Origin: Tenrec ecaudatus | Lineage: Eukaryota; Chordata; Mammalia; Afrosoricida; Tenrecidae | Assembly (NCBI RefSeq): GCF_050624435.1 | Contig: NC_134535.1 | Location: 127,211,731-127,275,730 of the forward strand | Reading direction: 5' to 3' | DNA length: 64,000 nt | The notes under the pieces: generated by a model | Seen by the model: the letters and a program-made list of their open reading frames with translations, nothing else | Told to the model about the DNA's origin: nothing | Database searches by the model: none | Shown: piece after piece, positions 1 through 12,040 of the stretch | Layout of the letters: each line of letters begins with the position of its first letter | How positions within the stretch are numbered: the first letter of the stretch is position 1 | Made by a program: the position numbers and the translations under genes

Positions 1-300
1 TAGCATATAATTCACATATCATACAATTCAATAGTGCAATCACATTAAAAAATGCACCCAGTTTTAAAACATTTTCTTCATTCTTGTATTCATTCTTGTT
101 ATTAGCTCTCCATTTCCCCCTCCCCGCCCCTGCCATACCCCTAAGGAAGCATTAATCCTCTTATTGTGTCTAGAAAAGTTACCTATCCTGGTTTTCATAT
201 ACAGAAAACATTAACAAACAAACAAAACAAAAAGAATAAAGTAAAACAGATTTAAAACCTTAATAGACAAGAAAGCAGAACATATTAAAAACTAGAGCAA
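1..300 (-). mobile_element. old L1-type LINE 3' fragment
   Basis: AT-rich sequence read in reverse orientation, with the pyrimidine-rich 'catttccccctccccgcccc' stretch typical of the reversed L1 3' ends seen elsewhere in this window. It is cut by the window edge on the left and by a younger L1 on the right. No open frame of note. The family is inferred from resemblance to 6186-8425. Confidence 0.5.
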
Positions 301-2055
301 ATTTGTAATTAAAAAAAAATTTCATTCGGGCTCATACAACTCTTAACACAAAACATACATAAATCTATTGTGTCAAGCACATTTGTACATTTGTTGCCAT
401 CATCATTTTCAAAACATTTTCTTTCTACCTGAGCCCTTGATATCAGCTTATTTTTCTCCCTCCCTCTCCCACCCTCCTTCCCTCATGAGCCCTTGATAAT
501 TTATAAATTATTATTTTTTCGTGTCTTACAGTGTCTGATGTCTCCCTTCACCCACTTTTCTGTTGTCCATCCCCCAGGGAGGGGGTTATGTGTAGATCTT
601 TGTGATTGGTTCCTCCTTTCTACCCCACCTTCCCCTTCCCCTTCCCCTCCTGGTATCACTACTCTCATTATTGGTCCTGAGGGGTTTATCTGTCCTGGAT
701 TCCCTGTGTTTCCAGCTCTTATCTGTACCCATGTACATCCTCTGGTTTAGCACATTTGTAAGGTAGAATTGGGATCATGAAAGTGGGGGCGGGGGAGGGA
801 GCAGGGAGAAAGCATTAAAAAACTAGAGGAAAGTTGTGCTTGATTGGTGCTACACTGCACCCTGACTGGCTGGTCTCCTCCCCTCGACTCTTCTGTAAGG
901 GGATGTCCAGTTGCCTACAGATGGGCTTTGTGTCTCCACTCCACACTCCTCCTCATTAACAATGATATGATTTTTTTTGTCCTTTGATGCCTGATACCTG
1001 ATCCCATCAACACTTCATGATCACACAGGCTGGTGTGCTTCTTCCATATGGGCTTTGTTGCTTCTGAGCTAGATGTCATTTGAGCCCAGATGCTATATCT
1101 TTTGATAGCTGGGCACCATTAGCTTTCTTCACTACATTTGCTTATGGACCTGCTTTGTCTTCAGTGAGTGTGTCGGGAGGGTGAACATCATGGAATGCCA
1201 GTTTAATAGAACAAAATATTCTTGCATTGAGGGAGTACTTGAGTGGAGGTCCAATATCCATCTGCTACCTTAATACTAAACCTATAAATATATGCACCTA
1301 GACCTATTTCCCCATCCTCATATAAATATATTTACATATGTACATGTTTCTATTTAGACTTCCATAAATGCCCTTTGCCTCCTAGTTCTTCCCTCTATTT
1401 CCTTTTACTTTCCTCTTGTCCCACTATCATGCTCAGTCTTCATTTGGATTTCAGTAATTCCTCTTGGTTACCTTGCTTTTGATCAAGCCCTACCAGGCCT
1501 CCTACACCCTCCTTGCCATCAATTTTGGATCACTTATTGCTCCTTTGTCCCTGGGTTTGTTAACACCCACTTTCTTTCCCTGGTCTCCCCCTCCCCCATG
1601 TCGTCCCTCCCTCCCCCCCAACTATTGGTCCATTGTTTTCTCCTCCAGATTGTTTATCCCACCTATCTTATCTAGATAGACCTGTAAAGATAATAATATG
1701 CACAAAAACAAGACAGAGCAAAACAAAGCAACAAAACAAAACAAGACAGAGCAAAACAAAGCAACAAAACAAAAGCAACAACAACAACAAAAGACAAAAA
1801 ATCCCAACCAAAAAAGAAATGCCTGTAAATAGTTCAAGGTCTGTTTGTAGACCTTTGGGAGTGTTTTCCAGTCTAGTCTGATGGGGTGCCACTCCCTGGC
1901 CCCAAAGTCTCTTTTTGGTACTCCCTGGGGGCTTCGTTGCAGATGTACATGGATCTCAGGGAGATCAAGGGCTAGGGTGCGGCAGTTTAGCCCCAGTCTC
2001 TGCAACAGTGCACTCTCCCCGTAGCATGGCTATTTGTGGGTCACTGTTCTTGTCG
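301..2055 (-). mobile_element. L1 LINE, 5'-truncated, 3' region only
   Basis: The plus strand begins with a reversed A-tail (TAATTAAAAAAAAATTTCA) followed by the 'gggctcatacaactcttaacac' 3'-end signature that recurs at 17196, 18400, 33540, 40810, 53250 and 57170. Further in are the 'gctggtgtgcttcttccatatgggctttgttgcttctgagctagatg' block (one copy here) and the right-hand 'ggccccaaagtctctttttggtac' block also found in the sense-oriented copy at 3230-3260. No reverse-transcriptase frame is present, so only the long non-coding 3' part was inserted. The right edge is approximate. Confidence 0.8.
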
Positions 2056-2139
2056 TTAGGTACCCTTGAGTAGATTCCACCATGCTCTCCTTGCTTGGCG
2101 CACACGGGACTCTTTCTCAGAGTCTGGCATTCTGGGACA

Positions 2140-2335
2140 AGTTTCCCCTGCAATTGAGTGGATTCCGACTCACAGCTGCCCTGTAAGCCTCGTGGGTTTA
2201 TGCGCCGGCACCTTTCCAGGTGAGGAACGCGTCCTCTTTCTCCCAAGGAGGCGCAGGTGGATTCCAGCTGCTGAGCCAGCAGTTTGCCCCCAACGCCATG
2301 CGTACCCACTGTGCCCTGGGGCTCCTTAAGTTGCC
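2140..2335 (-). repeat. AfroSINE, antisense, diverged
   Basis: Reverse complement of the tRNA-derived afrotherian SINE. The tail-proximal 'gagtggattccgactcac' is near 2155, and the head 'ctgctgagccagcagtttgc...gtgccctggggctcctt' ends at about 2330. Diverged, and no clear target duplication. Confidence 0.65.
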
Positions 2336-2339
2336 ACGA

Positions 2340-2500
2340 GAAGAACCAATCTCCTGATGTTTTGTGATATCTCATAGCTGTTTTAATTTGCATTTCTCTT
2401 ATGGCTAATGAACAGGAACATTTTCTCATATGTTTATTGGCCATTCAGATTTCAGATTCTGTGAAACTTCTGTTCAGGTCCTTTGCCCACCTCCTCTTTC
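2340..2500 (-). mobile_element. older L1 3'-region fragment
   Basis: Contains 'gtgatatctcatagctgttttaatttgcatttctcttatggctaatgaacag...ggccattcagatttc...ctgttcaggtcctttgccca', the well-known reversed 3' region of ancient mammalian L1. It ends at an (AT)n run near 2500-2512. Confidence 0.75.
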
Positions 2501-2509
2501 ATATATATA

Positions 2510-5500
2510 TATATGAAAGAGAGAACAGAAAGGTAAGTGCAAAAGGGGCACAGGGAAAAAGCTACTGTATACAAACACTCCAGGGGTGAGGTCCAGGTAG
2601 AATGGCAGGGGCCAGACCAAATCCAGGGGTACATATGGTAGCCAACTAAAATGGGGGTGGAGGGAGGAAGGGGAAAGGGAAAATAAAAGATGTGTGATGG
2701 GGGAATAGGGCACTGACCCACCCAAGGGGAGGGTATTGTTTGTCTCCACCAGGAAAGAGGGACCAGATATAAAGCCAGTGCTAGATGAATGCAGTGTGCC
2801 AGCAAGGAGTGGGGAGCCAGTGGAGGGGCCTGAGGGCTCGGCCCCCATACCAGCCACGTGGACAACTGCCCCTCACCCCAGAAGAATTTACGTGAGAGGA
2901 CGGCACTGGAGCTGCAGCTAGGGGAGAGGGGCATGTTCAATCAGAGCAAATGAAGGGGGAGGAAGAGAGAGTGGAGCACATCCTGGCCCATCAAACCTGG
3001 AGGACGATATCCCCGCTTTGAACAGCCAATGGACAGAGTGGACAATATGGCTGATCCCATTACGAGACACACCGTCCCTTGATGGCCCAGGGCCCTAAGG
3101 AGGTCAACACTGTAGACTCAGGGCCGGGACTGGCCCAGATTGACCCTGTGACACTGAGGCAAACCACTAAAAGCGAGTGACACAGCAACCATGGGAGCAG
3201 AGCAGGGAGCCCCCGAGGGAGTACAAAGGACAGACTCTGGGGCCAAAGCATGGTACCCCATTGGACCTGACTGAAAGACACGCCTAGAGATAAAAAAATC
3301 AGACCTTGATATATTTACAGGTTTTCTTTCTTTTAATTAATTTATTCTTCTATGGGTAATTGGTTTCCCTTTTTATTGTTATAGTTGTGTTCTCACTCAT
3401 TGCCTACCTTGCAATGACTTGATTCATGGTGCATATTATGATCTCTACAGATCTATCTAGATAAGACAGACTGGATGAATAGTCTGGAGGAGAAAACAAT
3501 GGGACCAATGGTTCCAGGGGGACACGGGAGAGGGGGAGGAGGGGGCAAGGAGGTGTTGCTGACCAAGCCAGGGACCATTAATCCAAAATCAGTAGCAAGG
3601 AGGGTGTGAGTGGCCTGGTAGGGATTCAGCAAGGGCAAGGTAACCTAGAGAAATTACTGAAACCCAAATGAAGGCTGAGCATGATGGTGGGACAAGAAGA
3701 AAGTAAAAGTGTCAGGGGAAGCCAACCCCTAACATCATTATGAGTCCAGTAGGCGCAATTGTACAGTGATAATAAGTAAAGATCATAGTAGAGTTATAGA
3801 GAGCATGAGAGATAGAAGTGAAGTATTGAAATATAAATGGAGTTAGACACGATTCATGGTAGCATGCTCATCTCAGCCCCGCCTGATGGTCCACGTGGAG
3901 GGAGAGAGTGATTTTAATGCTAGTCCAGGTTTTTTATCTTCTCTGGGGACATGCAAGCCCCTAAATACAGGTGAGGACATATGTCACAGGAAGGGGCTGT
4001 GCTATAGGTAATCCAGTAATGAGAGGGGGTGGTCTAGGGACAAACATGCAATAGGAAGAAGAGGAATTGGGAATATACATGTGACAAGATGGGCGGACCC
4101 TAGATTCAAGATGGCAGCCTAGTCTTAGTCATCCTTGGGTGGGTTTGACCTCTCTGGGGTCTCCTACAAGGAAACAAACAACTACTATTCTTATCAGAAG
4201 GGAGTGGGCCCTACTTGTGGGATAAACAGTGGTGACTCCTTGCTCTAGATGGCTGATAGCTCTCAGGGAGAATAAACCCTGACCTACTTCTGATGACCTC
4301 CAACTGTATGGTCATTCTCAAGCAGCTGTTTGGCATATATTTGGGGGAGACAGCTTGGGAGAAATCCTTCTGTATCCCACATAAAAGGAAATAGAGGAAA
4401 GAACTAGGTGACAAAGGGTATTTATAGAGGTCCAAAGACTGGAATGTACATATGTAAATATATTTATGTGAGTGTAGGAAAACAGATCTATGTGCATATA
4501 TTTATAGGTTTAGTATTAAGGCAGCAGATGGACATTGGGCCTCCACTCAAGCACTTACTCAATGCAAGAACACTTTGTTCTATTAAATTGGCATGCCAGG
4601 ATGCACACCTTCCCAACACGATTGCTGAAGAAAAATGTGTGCATAAGCAAATGTGGTGAAGAAAGCTGACGGTGCCTGGCTATCAAAAGATATAGCATCT
4701 GGGGTCTTGAAGATAAACAAGATGCCATCCAGCTGAGAAGCATCAAAGCCCACATGGAAGAAGCAAATCAGCCTGTCTGACCACAAGGTACAAAAGGGAC
4801 CAGTTATCAGACATCAAAGAACTAAAACTCATATCAATGGGTGCCCACCTCCCTGATACGATCAATGAAGACAACTGTGCATAAGCAAATGTGGTGAATA
4901 AAGCTGATAGTGCCCAATTATCAAAAGATATAGCATCTGGGGTCTTAAAGGCTCGAGGATAAACAAGTGGCCATCTAGCTCAGAAGCAACAAAGCTCACA
5001 TGGAAGAAACACACCAGCCTGTGTGAACACAAGCTGTCGAAGGGATCAGGTATCAAGCATCAAGGAAAAAAAAATCATATTATTGAAAATGTGGGTGAGT
5101 ATAGAGTGGAGACTCAAAGCCCATTGGTAGCCAACCGGATACCCCATTACAGAAGGGTTGTGGGGAGGAGATGAACCAGGCAGGGTGCAGGGTAGCAACG
5201 ATGAAACATATAACTTTCCTCTAGTTCTTAAATACTTCCTCCCCCCCCCCACTATCATGATCCCAATTCTACCTTACAGATGTGGCTAGACCATAGGATC
5301 TACATTGGTACAGATAGCAACTGGAAACACAGGGAATCCAGGACAGATGACTCCTTCAGGACCAGTGGTGAGAGTGGTGATGCCTGGAGGGTGGAGGGAA
5401 TGTGGGGTAGAAAGGGGGAACTGATTACAAGAATCTACGTATAGCCTCCACCCTGGGGAATGGACAGCAGGGAAGAGGGTTGAGGGAGACGTCAGACGGT

Positions 5501-5745
5501 GTAATATATGACAAAATAATAATAATTTATGAATGATGAAGGGTTCATGAGGGAGCGGGGAGGGGGGAGGGAGGGAGAAAATGAGCAGCAGATATTAAGG
5601 GCTCAGGTAGAAGGCAAATGTTTTGAGAATGATGATGGCAACAAATGTACATATGTTCTTGACATAATGGATGGATGTATGGATTGTGATAAGAATTGTA
5701 TAAGCCCCAATAAAATGATTATAAATAAATAAATAAATAAATCTA
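2510..5745 (+). mobile_element. L1 LINE, sense, long non-coding 3' part
   Basis: Sense-oriented member of the L1 family seen reversed at 301-2055. It runs through 'ggggccaaagcatggtacccc' (3238) and 'gtctggaggagaaaacaatggg' (3482), and ends with 'gataagaattgtataagccccaataaaatg' and an (AAAT)n tail at 5721-5745. Units at 4620-4850 and 4855-5065 are a tandem duplication of the 'gcataagcaaatgtggtga...tatagcatctggggtctt' block. About 2.5 kb of L1 sequence, excluding the inserted LTR, contains no ORF2-like frame. A solo LTR interrupts it at 3710-4381. Confidence 0.8.
3710..4381 (-). mobile_element. solo LTR of a betaretrovirus-like ERV
   Basis: Plus strand reads TGTCAGGGGAAGCC ... CTGTATCCCACA (TG...CA ends). 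It is flanked by a perfect 6-bp duplication TAAAAG at 3704-3709 and 4382-4387. The interrupted L1 elsewhere reads through continuously as 'aagtaaaaggaaatagagg', which confirms the insertion. Its sequence matches both LTRs of the provirus at 36468-49368 ('gataataagtaaagat', 'gagagcatgagagatagaag', 'tctctggggaca', 'cgacaacttgggagaaat'). Primer-site and polypurine positions in that provirus place transcription on the minus strand. Confidence 0.9.
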
Positions 5746-6185
5746 TCTATCTCGTGGGGGGTGGGGGAAAGGACCTGGTGTGGGTTATTTTTAGCACTTC
5801 CCACACCTCTACAAGGCAAAATTATTTTGCCCTGTTTCACTGTTGAAAACAATTATTTTTTATTGTTATTGGAAGTATGCACTGCGAAAGACAGGCTGAT
5901 CCCACGGTTTCCACGTGTACAACCCAGTGATGGTGGTCTCATGCCAACTCCTATTCTTATCCTGTTGGCGAGTTCGGCAGTGCTGCTATGACAGGAACGC
6001 CACAAGTGGGTGGCTCTGACACACAGAGAGTGGCTTTCCCACAGTTTAAGAGGCTTCATGAGGGAAGGATTTCTCTGTCGGTCCTTGTCTCTCTTCAGCA
6101 TCTTTTCCTGGGCGATCTTCATGTGGTTCTGCACTTTCCCCACCTTACCTTGCTTGGTTGCTTGCTCAGATCAATCTTTTAATTT
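5746..6185. repeat. diverged interspersed repeats, family unclear
   Basis: 5850-5950 ('ttattgttattggaagtatgcac...cacgtgtacaacccagtgatgg') resembles 17000-17100. 5960-6175 ('cggcagtgctgctatgacaggaacgccacaagtgggtggct') resembles 21056-21163. Both look like old interspersed repeats; the class is not determined. Confidence 0.45.
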
Positions 6186-8425
6186 AATATTTTAAAGTTT
6201 TATTGGCACAGAATCCACATCTTTTATAATTCAATAGTTCAATCCTATCAAGAAGAATTGTACACTCGTTACCAACAATCAATGTTAGAATATTTTCATA
6301 TTTAAAATCGCTTTTAAGATGAGTTGTGTAACCACAATCCGTTCCAGTGGTCCCTTCCACCTCCCACATACATTGCTTGCTCCCCAAGCCCCCTCACCCT
6401 CCCTATCTCCGACCCCTCACCCCCACCTCCCCTCTAAACTGTTGGATCAGTTATCTCTATGTATCTTCTCCTGTGCGTCACAAACTGGGAAACCCAATAG
6501 AAGCAATAAAGAACAGAACAGTGATAAGAATAATAGCAATATAAAAAATAAATAAGGAGTAAGAAAGAAAAGGCCACCATCAATATTTAAAAAGCCAGCG
6601 CAGAAATTTTTGTCACAGAACAAGGAAGAAATACTTGCACCTAGAACAAATTCAGGTGGGGTCAAAAGGGCGGTCAGCTGACCAAGTATCAAGTTTGATC
6701 CAGCATAATCAAGATGACCATGACCTCTGCTTGGTAGTAAAGCTGTTTGAGACCCTTGCCTGTGACTAGAGGGGATCTGACTGCACTTTAATTTAATTGG
6801 ATACTCTGCAGATGGGTTTTGGGTTCTCATTGTCCTCCATAGCTGTCTACAAATTGGGTGTTCACAATTTAAGCTCTGATACTTTTCGCTTCATCATATT
6901 TGGATTTTGTTATTATCATTTTTGGATCACACAAGCTGGTGTGCTTCTTCCATATGGACTGAGTTGCCTCCTCAGTTAGATGGCTGCTTGTTTGAATGCA
7001 AGACCTTTAGACCCCACACACTATTCTGATTGATAGCCGGGCACCTTCTGCTTTCTTCACCACACTTTGCTGTAGCCCCCCTATCTTGGGTGATCAGTCC
7101 ATGAAGGTGAGCATCGAGCAGGGCTATGTGATCAGAACTAACTGTTCTAAGATTGGGGCTAGAGTTAAGGGGAAGTCCAGAATCCATCTGCTTGTCCCTG
7201 GGATATGCACGACGCAGATTTACTTTGTCGGTCACAGTATGACAAAATCAAAACCTCCTAAGACCAACTGCACCACCACCAACAGCAATAAACCAATAAA
7301 CCAATCAGCCAACAAACAAACAAACAAACAAACAAACAAACAAACAAACAAACAACCAAAAACAAATAAATGAGAGGCAGAAAAGCAAACTCACATAGAA
7401 AAAAAAAAAGTAAAACATATTCGATCATCCCCCTGGGGTAGAAGGCGATTGCATTGAAGACATCATCGGTTTCCTGATGACACAGCCCTGCAGACACTAT
7501 GGGTAGGAGGAGCTACGCGAGTGCAGGTCCACCGTGAGCTGAACTCCATTTGAATTGTAGTCCTGTACATTCCATCTCCCCTCCACGGAGCTCTGTTTAC
7601 CAATGTGGGGGGCTTGGTGCCAGGGGAAACTTCCTGGCTCAATCCTTCCAAGCACAGATCCCTGCCCAACAGATCAAAATCTGTCATGTCACTGCGAGGT
7701 GCTAAATATTGCATTGGACCCTTTGCAGTGGACACCCACTCAGCCAGGAATTCCCCCCAGTGTACAATGACTGCTATTTCTACAGTCTGATTCTTCTCCC
7801 ATCAGAGTACCCCAGTCCTCAGTCCAAGGGCACGGGCACCTTTGAGACAGGGCTCAGTTCATTTAGTTGGGCCTTTATGTTAAGTCCTTCTGGTGTAGCC
7901 CCTGGGTTATGCCATGCTGCCTGTAAGGTCAGCACCCAATGTCATTGTGATACTTAGTCCATGATGTGGTTCACCGAAGGTTGGGTAGAAACACATTTGT
8001 AGTGTCTTCCCAGGAACATAAAATCTGGCCCATCGCCCCCTTGGGTTCCCTACAGTCATCGTGTAGCATCCCTTCTCCCCATCATACTCACCCACCATAC
8101 TCATCAATAGAACTGTTTCTCCAAAATTCAGACGTTCCCCTCCCCTGGTCTTGGCTTGACTTTCTGGCAAGGTTCTACTTCCATTCCTGTGGGGGCCCAT
8201 TGATTTGCCTCAGCCTTGTCTCGATGTTGTATCACCTCAAGTGGATGGTCATCTCCTAGGTCCCCCCTCTTGAAAGAGTGACCCCAGGCAATGTGAGGTC
8301 TCCTCCTGCCAGGTGTCAGCTGGTTCTTTTCATAGCTCATAAGTGGTTGTCTTAAGACAAACTTTACCCCAATACTAACATTACAAAGAAAATTAATTCC
8401 CAAATGAGATCATAACCACAGGTAT
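6186..8425 (-). mobile_element. older L1 copy, 3' region
   Basis: Reversed L1 3' region, more diverged than 301-2055 but with the same landmarks: 'gttttattggcacagaatccac' at the 3' end, 'ctggtgtgcttcttccatatggac' (6940), 'gatagccgggcacc' (7035) and an (AAAC)n run at about 7311-7353. No ORF2-like frame. The right edge is approximate. Confidence 0.7.
7311..7353. repeat. (AAAC)n simple repeat
   Basis: About ten tandem CAAA/AAAC units, matching the A-rich patch found at the same place in other L1 copies of this family. Confidence 0.9.
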
Positions 8426-8429
8426 TTAC

Positions 8430-8632
8430 TCATTCATAGCAAACCTATAGGGCAGGGCAGAACTGCCACTTTGGGTTCCCGAGGCTGTTCATCTTTATTT
8501 ATACTTTCTGAGGGAGCAGGGAGCAGAAAGCTCCATCTGTCTTCCTTGGAGTGGCTGGTGGGTTTGAACTGCTGACCTTATGGTTAGTAGCCCAACTCAT
8601 GACCCACAAAGCCAGTAGGGCTCTAGAACCAG
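8430..8632 (-). repeat. AfroSINE, antisense
   Basis: Contains the reversed tRNA-like head 'ggctggtgggtttgaactgctgaccttatggttagtagcccaactcatgacccac' and the internal 'gggagcagaaagctccatctgtctt'. Confidence 0.8.
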
Positions 8633-9354
8633 AGATATATGAGTTGGGATTTAATACCTATATTTTGGGGGGACACACATCACTCCATCTTCCTCTGCCC
8701 CTCCCAAAGACATAAACTCACTTGGGTTCCTATCTGACCTCTCCAGGTGCCGTTCCCAATGGGGTGCCAGTAAAAGAGTCCTTTAAGAGAGCACCATGCT
8801 CCTGGTGGGCAGTCTCCATGGCTTTGCATATGAAACCAAACACTCAGGGCAGGCCAAGCAGGCAGATGTGAAATCACTCAAGTTTTTCATTGTGTGCACA
8901 ATCCCTGGGCCATCCATCACTGCTGCTTTGGCATCTGCTTGGAAGCAGGGACGGGGTTGCATGTGCAGAGCAGCCCAAGGGAGCTGGGATGACGGGGATG
9001 GAAGCATGATCAACTTGGTCTGGATCCAAACACGGGCAGCTGAGTCTGCAGGTGTGGGGCCCTGGTCTCACTGGAGTGCTCCGTGCGCAGTTCTGTGTGG
9101 AACACAAGCTGAAGGAGGAGTTACAAACCTGGGCTGATTTCAAGTTTACACGGGGTACCAAAAGACACTAGTCATTACAATGGTTGTTGAAATTTAGAGT
9201 TTAGACTCACAAGTTATTGTCTTCAGGGGGCAACGATTGGCATTGCTTAGAATTTCTGGCTGAGGGAACCACAGGGAGCAAAAAACTGGCTGGTTAATTA
9301 TAGAAAATGCTCACAGAGGGCCCGTCCGACCGAGGAGCACTACCCCTGTGCACT
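8633..9354. other. no recognised feature
   Basis: About 0.7 kb of moderately GC-rich sequence without an identifiable repeat. A 113-codon frame on the plus strand (8796-9137) is low-complexity in composition and resembles no family I know. I do not call a gene. Confidence 0.5.
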
Positions 9355-9482
9355 TCTGAAACGGGAACTCTTGAAGGGGGTAGAAAGCCTCAGCTTTCTC
9401 CTGAGGAGCATCTGCTCCTTTTGAACTGCCGTCCTTGGGATTAGCAGCCCCGCATGTGACCCACGATGCCATCATGGCCCCC
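9355..9482 (-). repeat. AfroSINE fragment, antisense
   Basis: Reversed SINE head: 'cctcagctttctcctgaggagcatctgctccttttgaactgccgtccttgggattagcagcccc'. A sense SINE-like tail ('cccttagttggaattggctcgatagctggcag') abuts it at 9487-9520. Confidence 0.7.
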
Positions 9483-9520
9483 TTTAGGCTGCCCTTAGTT
9501 GGAATTGGCTCGATAGCTGG

Positions 9521-10505
9521 CAGTTTTTTAGACAGACAGTGCCAGGTTGGTGGTTCCGTCCCATGAGCCGCTGCACTGGAGAAAGATGACTCTCGTACAC
9601 ACTCGCAGCCTCGGGCAGCCGTCCCCGTGGGTCACTTTGGACTTGATGGCAGTGGGCTGGGCTTTTCAAAGACAGACCTTGCAGAGCCAGAGGGTGCTGC
9701 AGATGGTTCTCATGGAAATGGTTATCGAGCTTGATGACTGGAAGTTTGAAGGTTTGAGTCCTCCAAAGGCACCAAGGAAGAAAGACCGGCTGATGGGCTT
9801 CCTCAAAGCCCGCCCTTGAGTGCCCTCTGCTCTTGGCCGTCCCTGGTGAGAAGCCTCTGATCTCTTGGATCAAGCAAGGGCCATTCCTGTTAAAGGGCAG
9901 GAGGCCCCTTGCGGTGTCCTCTGGCAGGAACATTTTAAGGAGGAGGTGATGTCTGGGTAGGTGCAAATGCATGACTTTAAAGCTCTGTGCAGAGTGCTGG
10001 CTGGTGGGTTGGAAGGCCTCTGTGACCTTGGCGGGGAGCGAGACCACCAGCCGCTCCGGCTTTCTCTTGTTCTTTGAACAGTATAACAGCCCACGCAGGG
10101 CCCCCTTTATTTTGCTTTTATCGTTCGGCAGTTCTTCAATCTATGAGAAATCTATTGCTTTCTCAAATGGGTGGGTTGGGGGACAGGGGGACATACTGTG
10201 TACCACCTGTGTGTTGGTGACTCTCTTTTCTTTCCCTGCAGGCTGCTTCGACTCACGGGGGTGGACGTGGGTGGGAGGAGGGCTGCCCTTTGTGGGTCAG
10301 CGGTACAACTGGGCCCTGAGGGACTTCGGGCAGGCGCAGGTTGCCAGGCCCTCCCTCCGCTGCACTTCCCCAGGGGCTCAGCTGCTGGGCCTTCTGGGTA
10401 GCAGCCACTGGATTGCCGAACCCGGGACAGGAGTCAAGCACTCCAGCTGTCTATTCCCATCAAAATTTAGTCTTGGAAACTTACAGGGGCAGTTCTCTCT
10501 CGTCT
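9521..10505. other. no recognised gene; SINE relics possible
   Basis: Mixed sequence. The 187-codon minus-strand frame at 9484-10047 and the 179-codon plus-strand frame at 9971-10510 overlap on opposite strands and lack recognisable domains, so I treat both as chance frames. Weak SINE-like words occur near 9550-9600 and 9680-9800. Confidence 0.45.
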
Positions 10506-10750
10506 TCTAGGATTGCTATGGGTCGGCATCAACTCGATGGCAGGGAGTGAGTTTTATATGGTAGGAGACTTGGCGGCGATGTTGGGTAAACGTGGCACAG
10601 CAAACTGCAAGGTTGAGGGTTCAGGCACATCAACGGCCCTGCTCCCAGGGCGCCAGAGGAGGTGATTGGCTCCCTTGGCTTGGAAATCTGACATTGTGTT
10701 CCTATGAGTTGGAATTAACTCAAAGACAGTGGGTATGGTTTGGTATTGGG
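10506..10750 (+). repeat. AfroSINE copies, sense (tail then full copy)
   Basis: A SINE 3' tail 'attgctatgggtcggcatcaactcgatggcagggagtgag' ends near 10555. A more diverged sense copy follows from 10560 and ends 'cctatgagttggaattaactcaaagacagtgggtatgg' near 10740. Confidence 0.75.
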
Positions 10751-10751
10751 G

Positions 10752-10925
10752 TTGATGCCGTAGAGGCTCTGGGTGGTGCACATATCAGGCTTGGTTGCTA
10801 ACCAAAAGGTTGGAGCTTCAAGTCCACCTGGAGGTGCCTCGCGGAAGGGCTTGGCGACGCACATCTGAAAAATCAGCCCATGGAGCACAGTCCTGTTCTG
10901 ACACAGGTGAGTCAAAGTGGACTCC
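10752..10925 (+). repeat. AfroSINE, sense
   Basis: Head 'aggctctgggtggtgcacatatcaggcttggttgctaaccaaaaggttggagcttcaagtccacc', then 'aaatcagcccatggagcacagtcctgttctgacac'. The variant head distinguishes it from the copies at 22736 and 24175. Confidence 0.75.
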
Positions 10926-11837
10926 AAGTCGATCCTGGTGTGGTTGTATGTGCAAGCCAGCACCAGCCCTCAGCCCTACTCTGCTGTCTGGGATGGAGAC
11001 ACTGCCTCCTGGACTGGGAGGCTGAGTGACTTAGAGAAGGCAGGGGCCCTGGAGACTCCCTGGAGAGAACCCCTGATCTTCAGACCATGTGCGAGAGTCT
11101 ATATTGTGCCAGTGCCAGGCATATGGAGATGTGAAGGAGGAACCATTCACATCCCGGAGTGACGAAAAGGGAAGAGAATTTCCGGGAGTGGGAACCTCAC
11201 GAGGTAAAAGACAGTGTGGGGGGCTTGAGGAAGCGGCTCAGGCTGGGGCCTGGTGTCGTGAGGAGCCCCACAAGAAACGAGTGTCCTGCACCCACTGGCC
11301 TTGCTTAATCTCACAGTGTGGGTGCTCTGGTTCTCAGCGGCCAAACCAAGAAATCCAGGGGCCCAGTCCTCCCGGGGTTTCCCCAGGCAACTCGTGTTAG
11401 TAAAGAATCCTGTTTATTGGCTTATGACTCAGTCACCTGTGGTTTCTATGGTTCCCACCAACTATGAGGCATAAAAGCACAAACCCATCCCTAGAGGGTG
11501 GGGTTTTCAGGGCGAGGTTGCAAGCTCCCTTTTCTGGCTCAGAATCCCGAAGCTCCTCCCAGCCTAGAGCAGGAACCACAGAGCTTCTTTGGAATCTAGG
11601 GCTTGGGAGAGAGGCTGGGCAAGCCAATGGGTGGGATTAAGGGACAGCCGCCTGCAGTCAGGGATGGGAGGTGTGTGGTGTGTGAAAGAAGTGTGTGCAT
11701 CTCCACGCCAACCGTCCAGAAACGCCACATCTGCCAACACATTTGGGAGGAGTCCCAGGGGGTGGAGCCAGACAGAGAAATGCAGGTAACAGAAAGAAGA
11801 GTTAGAGACAGATTTCAGGGGAAAGGGTCCTGGGTCC
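10926..11837. other. unassigned unique-looking sequence
   Basis: About 0.9 kb, GC-moderate, with several short frames on both strands and no recognisable protein or repeat. Confidence 0.45.
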
Positions 11838-12040
11838 TACAACTGGCTTGCACTTAGCTGGTAACAGAAAGGCTGGTGGTTCTAACTCACCTAGTGGCTC
11901 CATGGAGGAAAGGCCTGGTAATTTGTTTTTGTAAGGATTACAGGGGACAAGAAAAAGTACTGAAAAGCAGTCCTTGGGGAGCGGTCCTACGTGGTGGTGA
12001 CACACTGGGTCTCCTAAGTCACCAGTCAACAACAAAGCTT
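11838..12040 (+). repeat. AfroSINE, sense, diverged
   Basis: Head 'gcttgcacttagctggtaacagaaaggctggtggttctaactcacctagtggctccatggaggaaaggcctgg' with the SINE middle following. The end is approximate. Confidence 0.65.

Noticed and set aside
1622..2005. 127-residue minus-strand frame with Phe/Cys/Leu-rich repeats
   Set aside because: It is the translation of the A-rich (AAAAC)n patch inside an L1.
9484..10510. Overlapping frames of 187 aa (minus) and 179 aa (plus)
   Set aside because: Mutually antisense, no domain, and SINE fragments at the edges. Chance is the simpler explanation.
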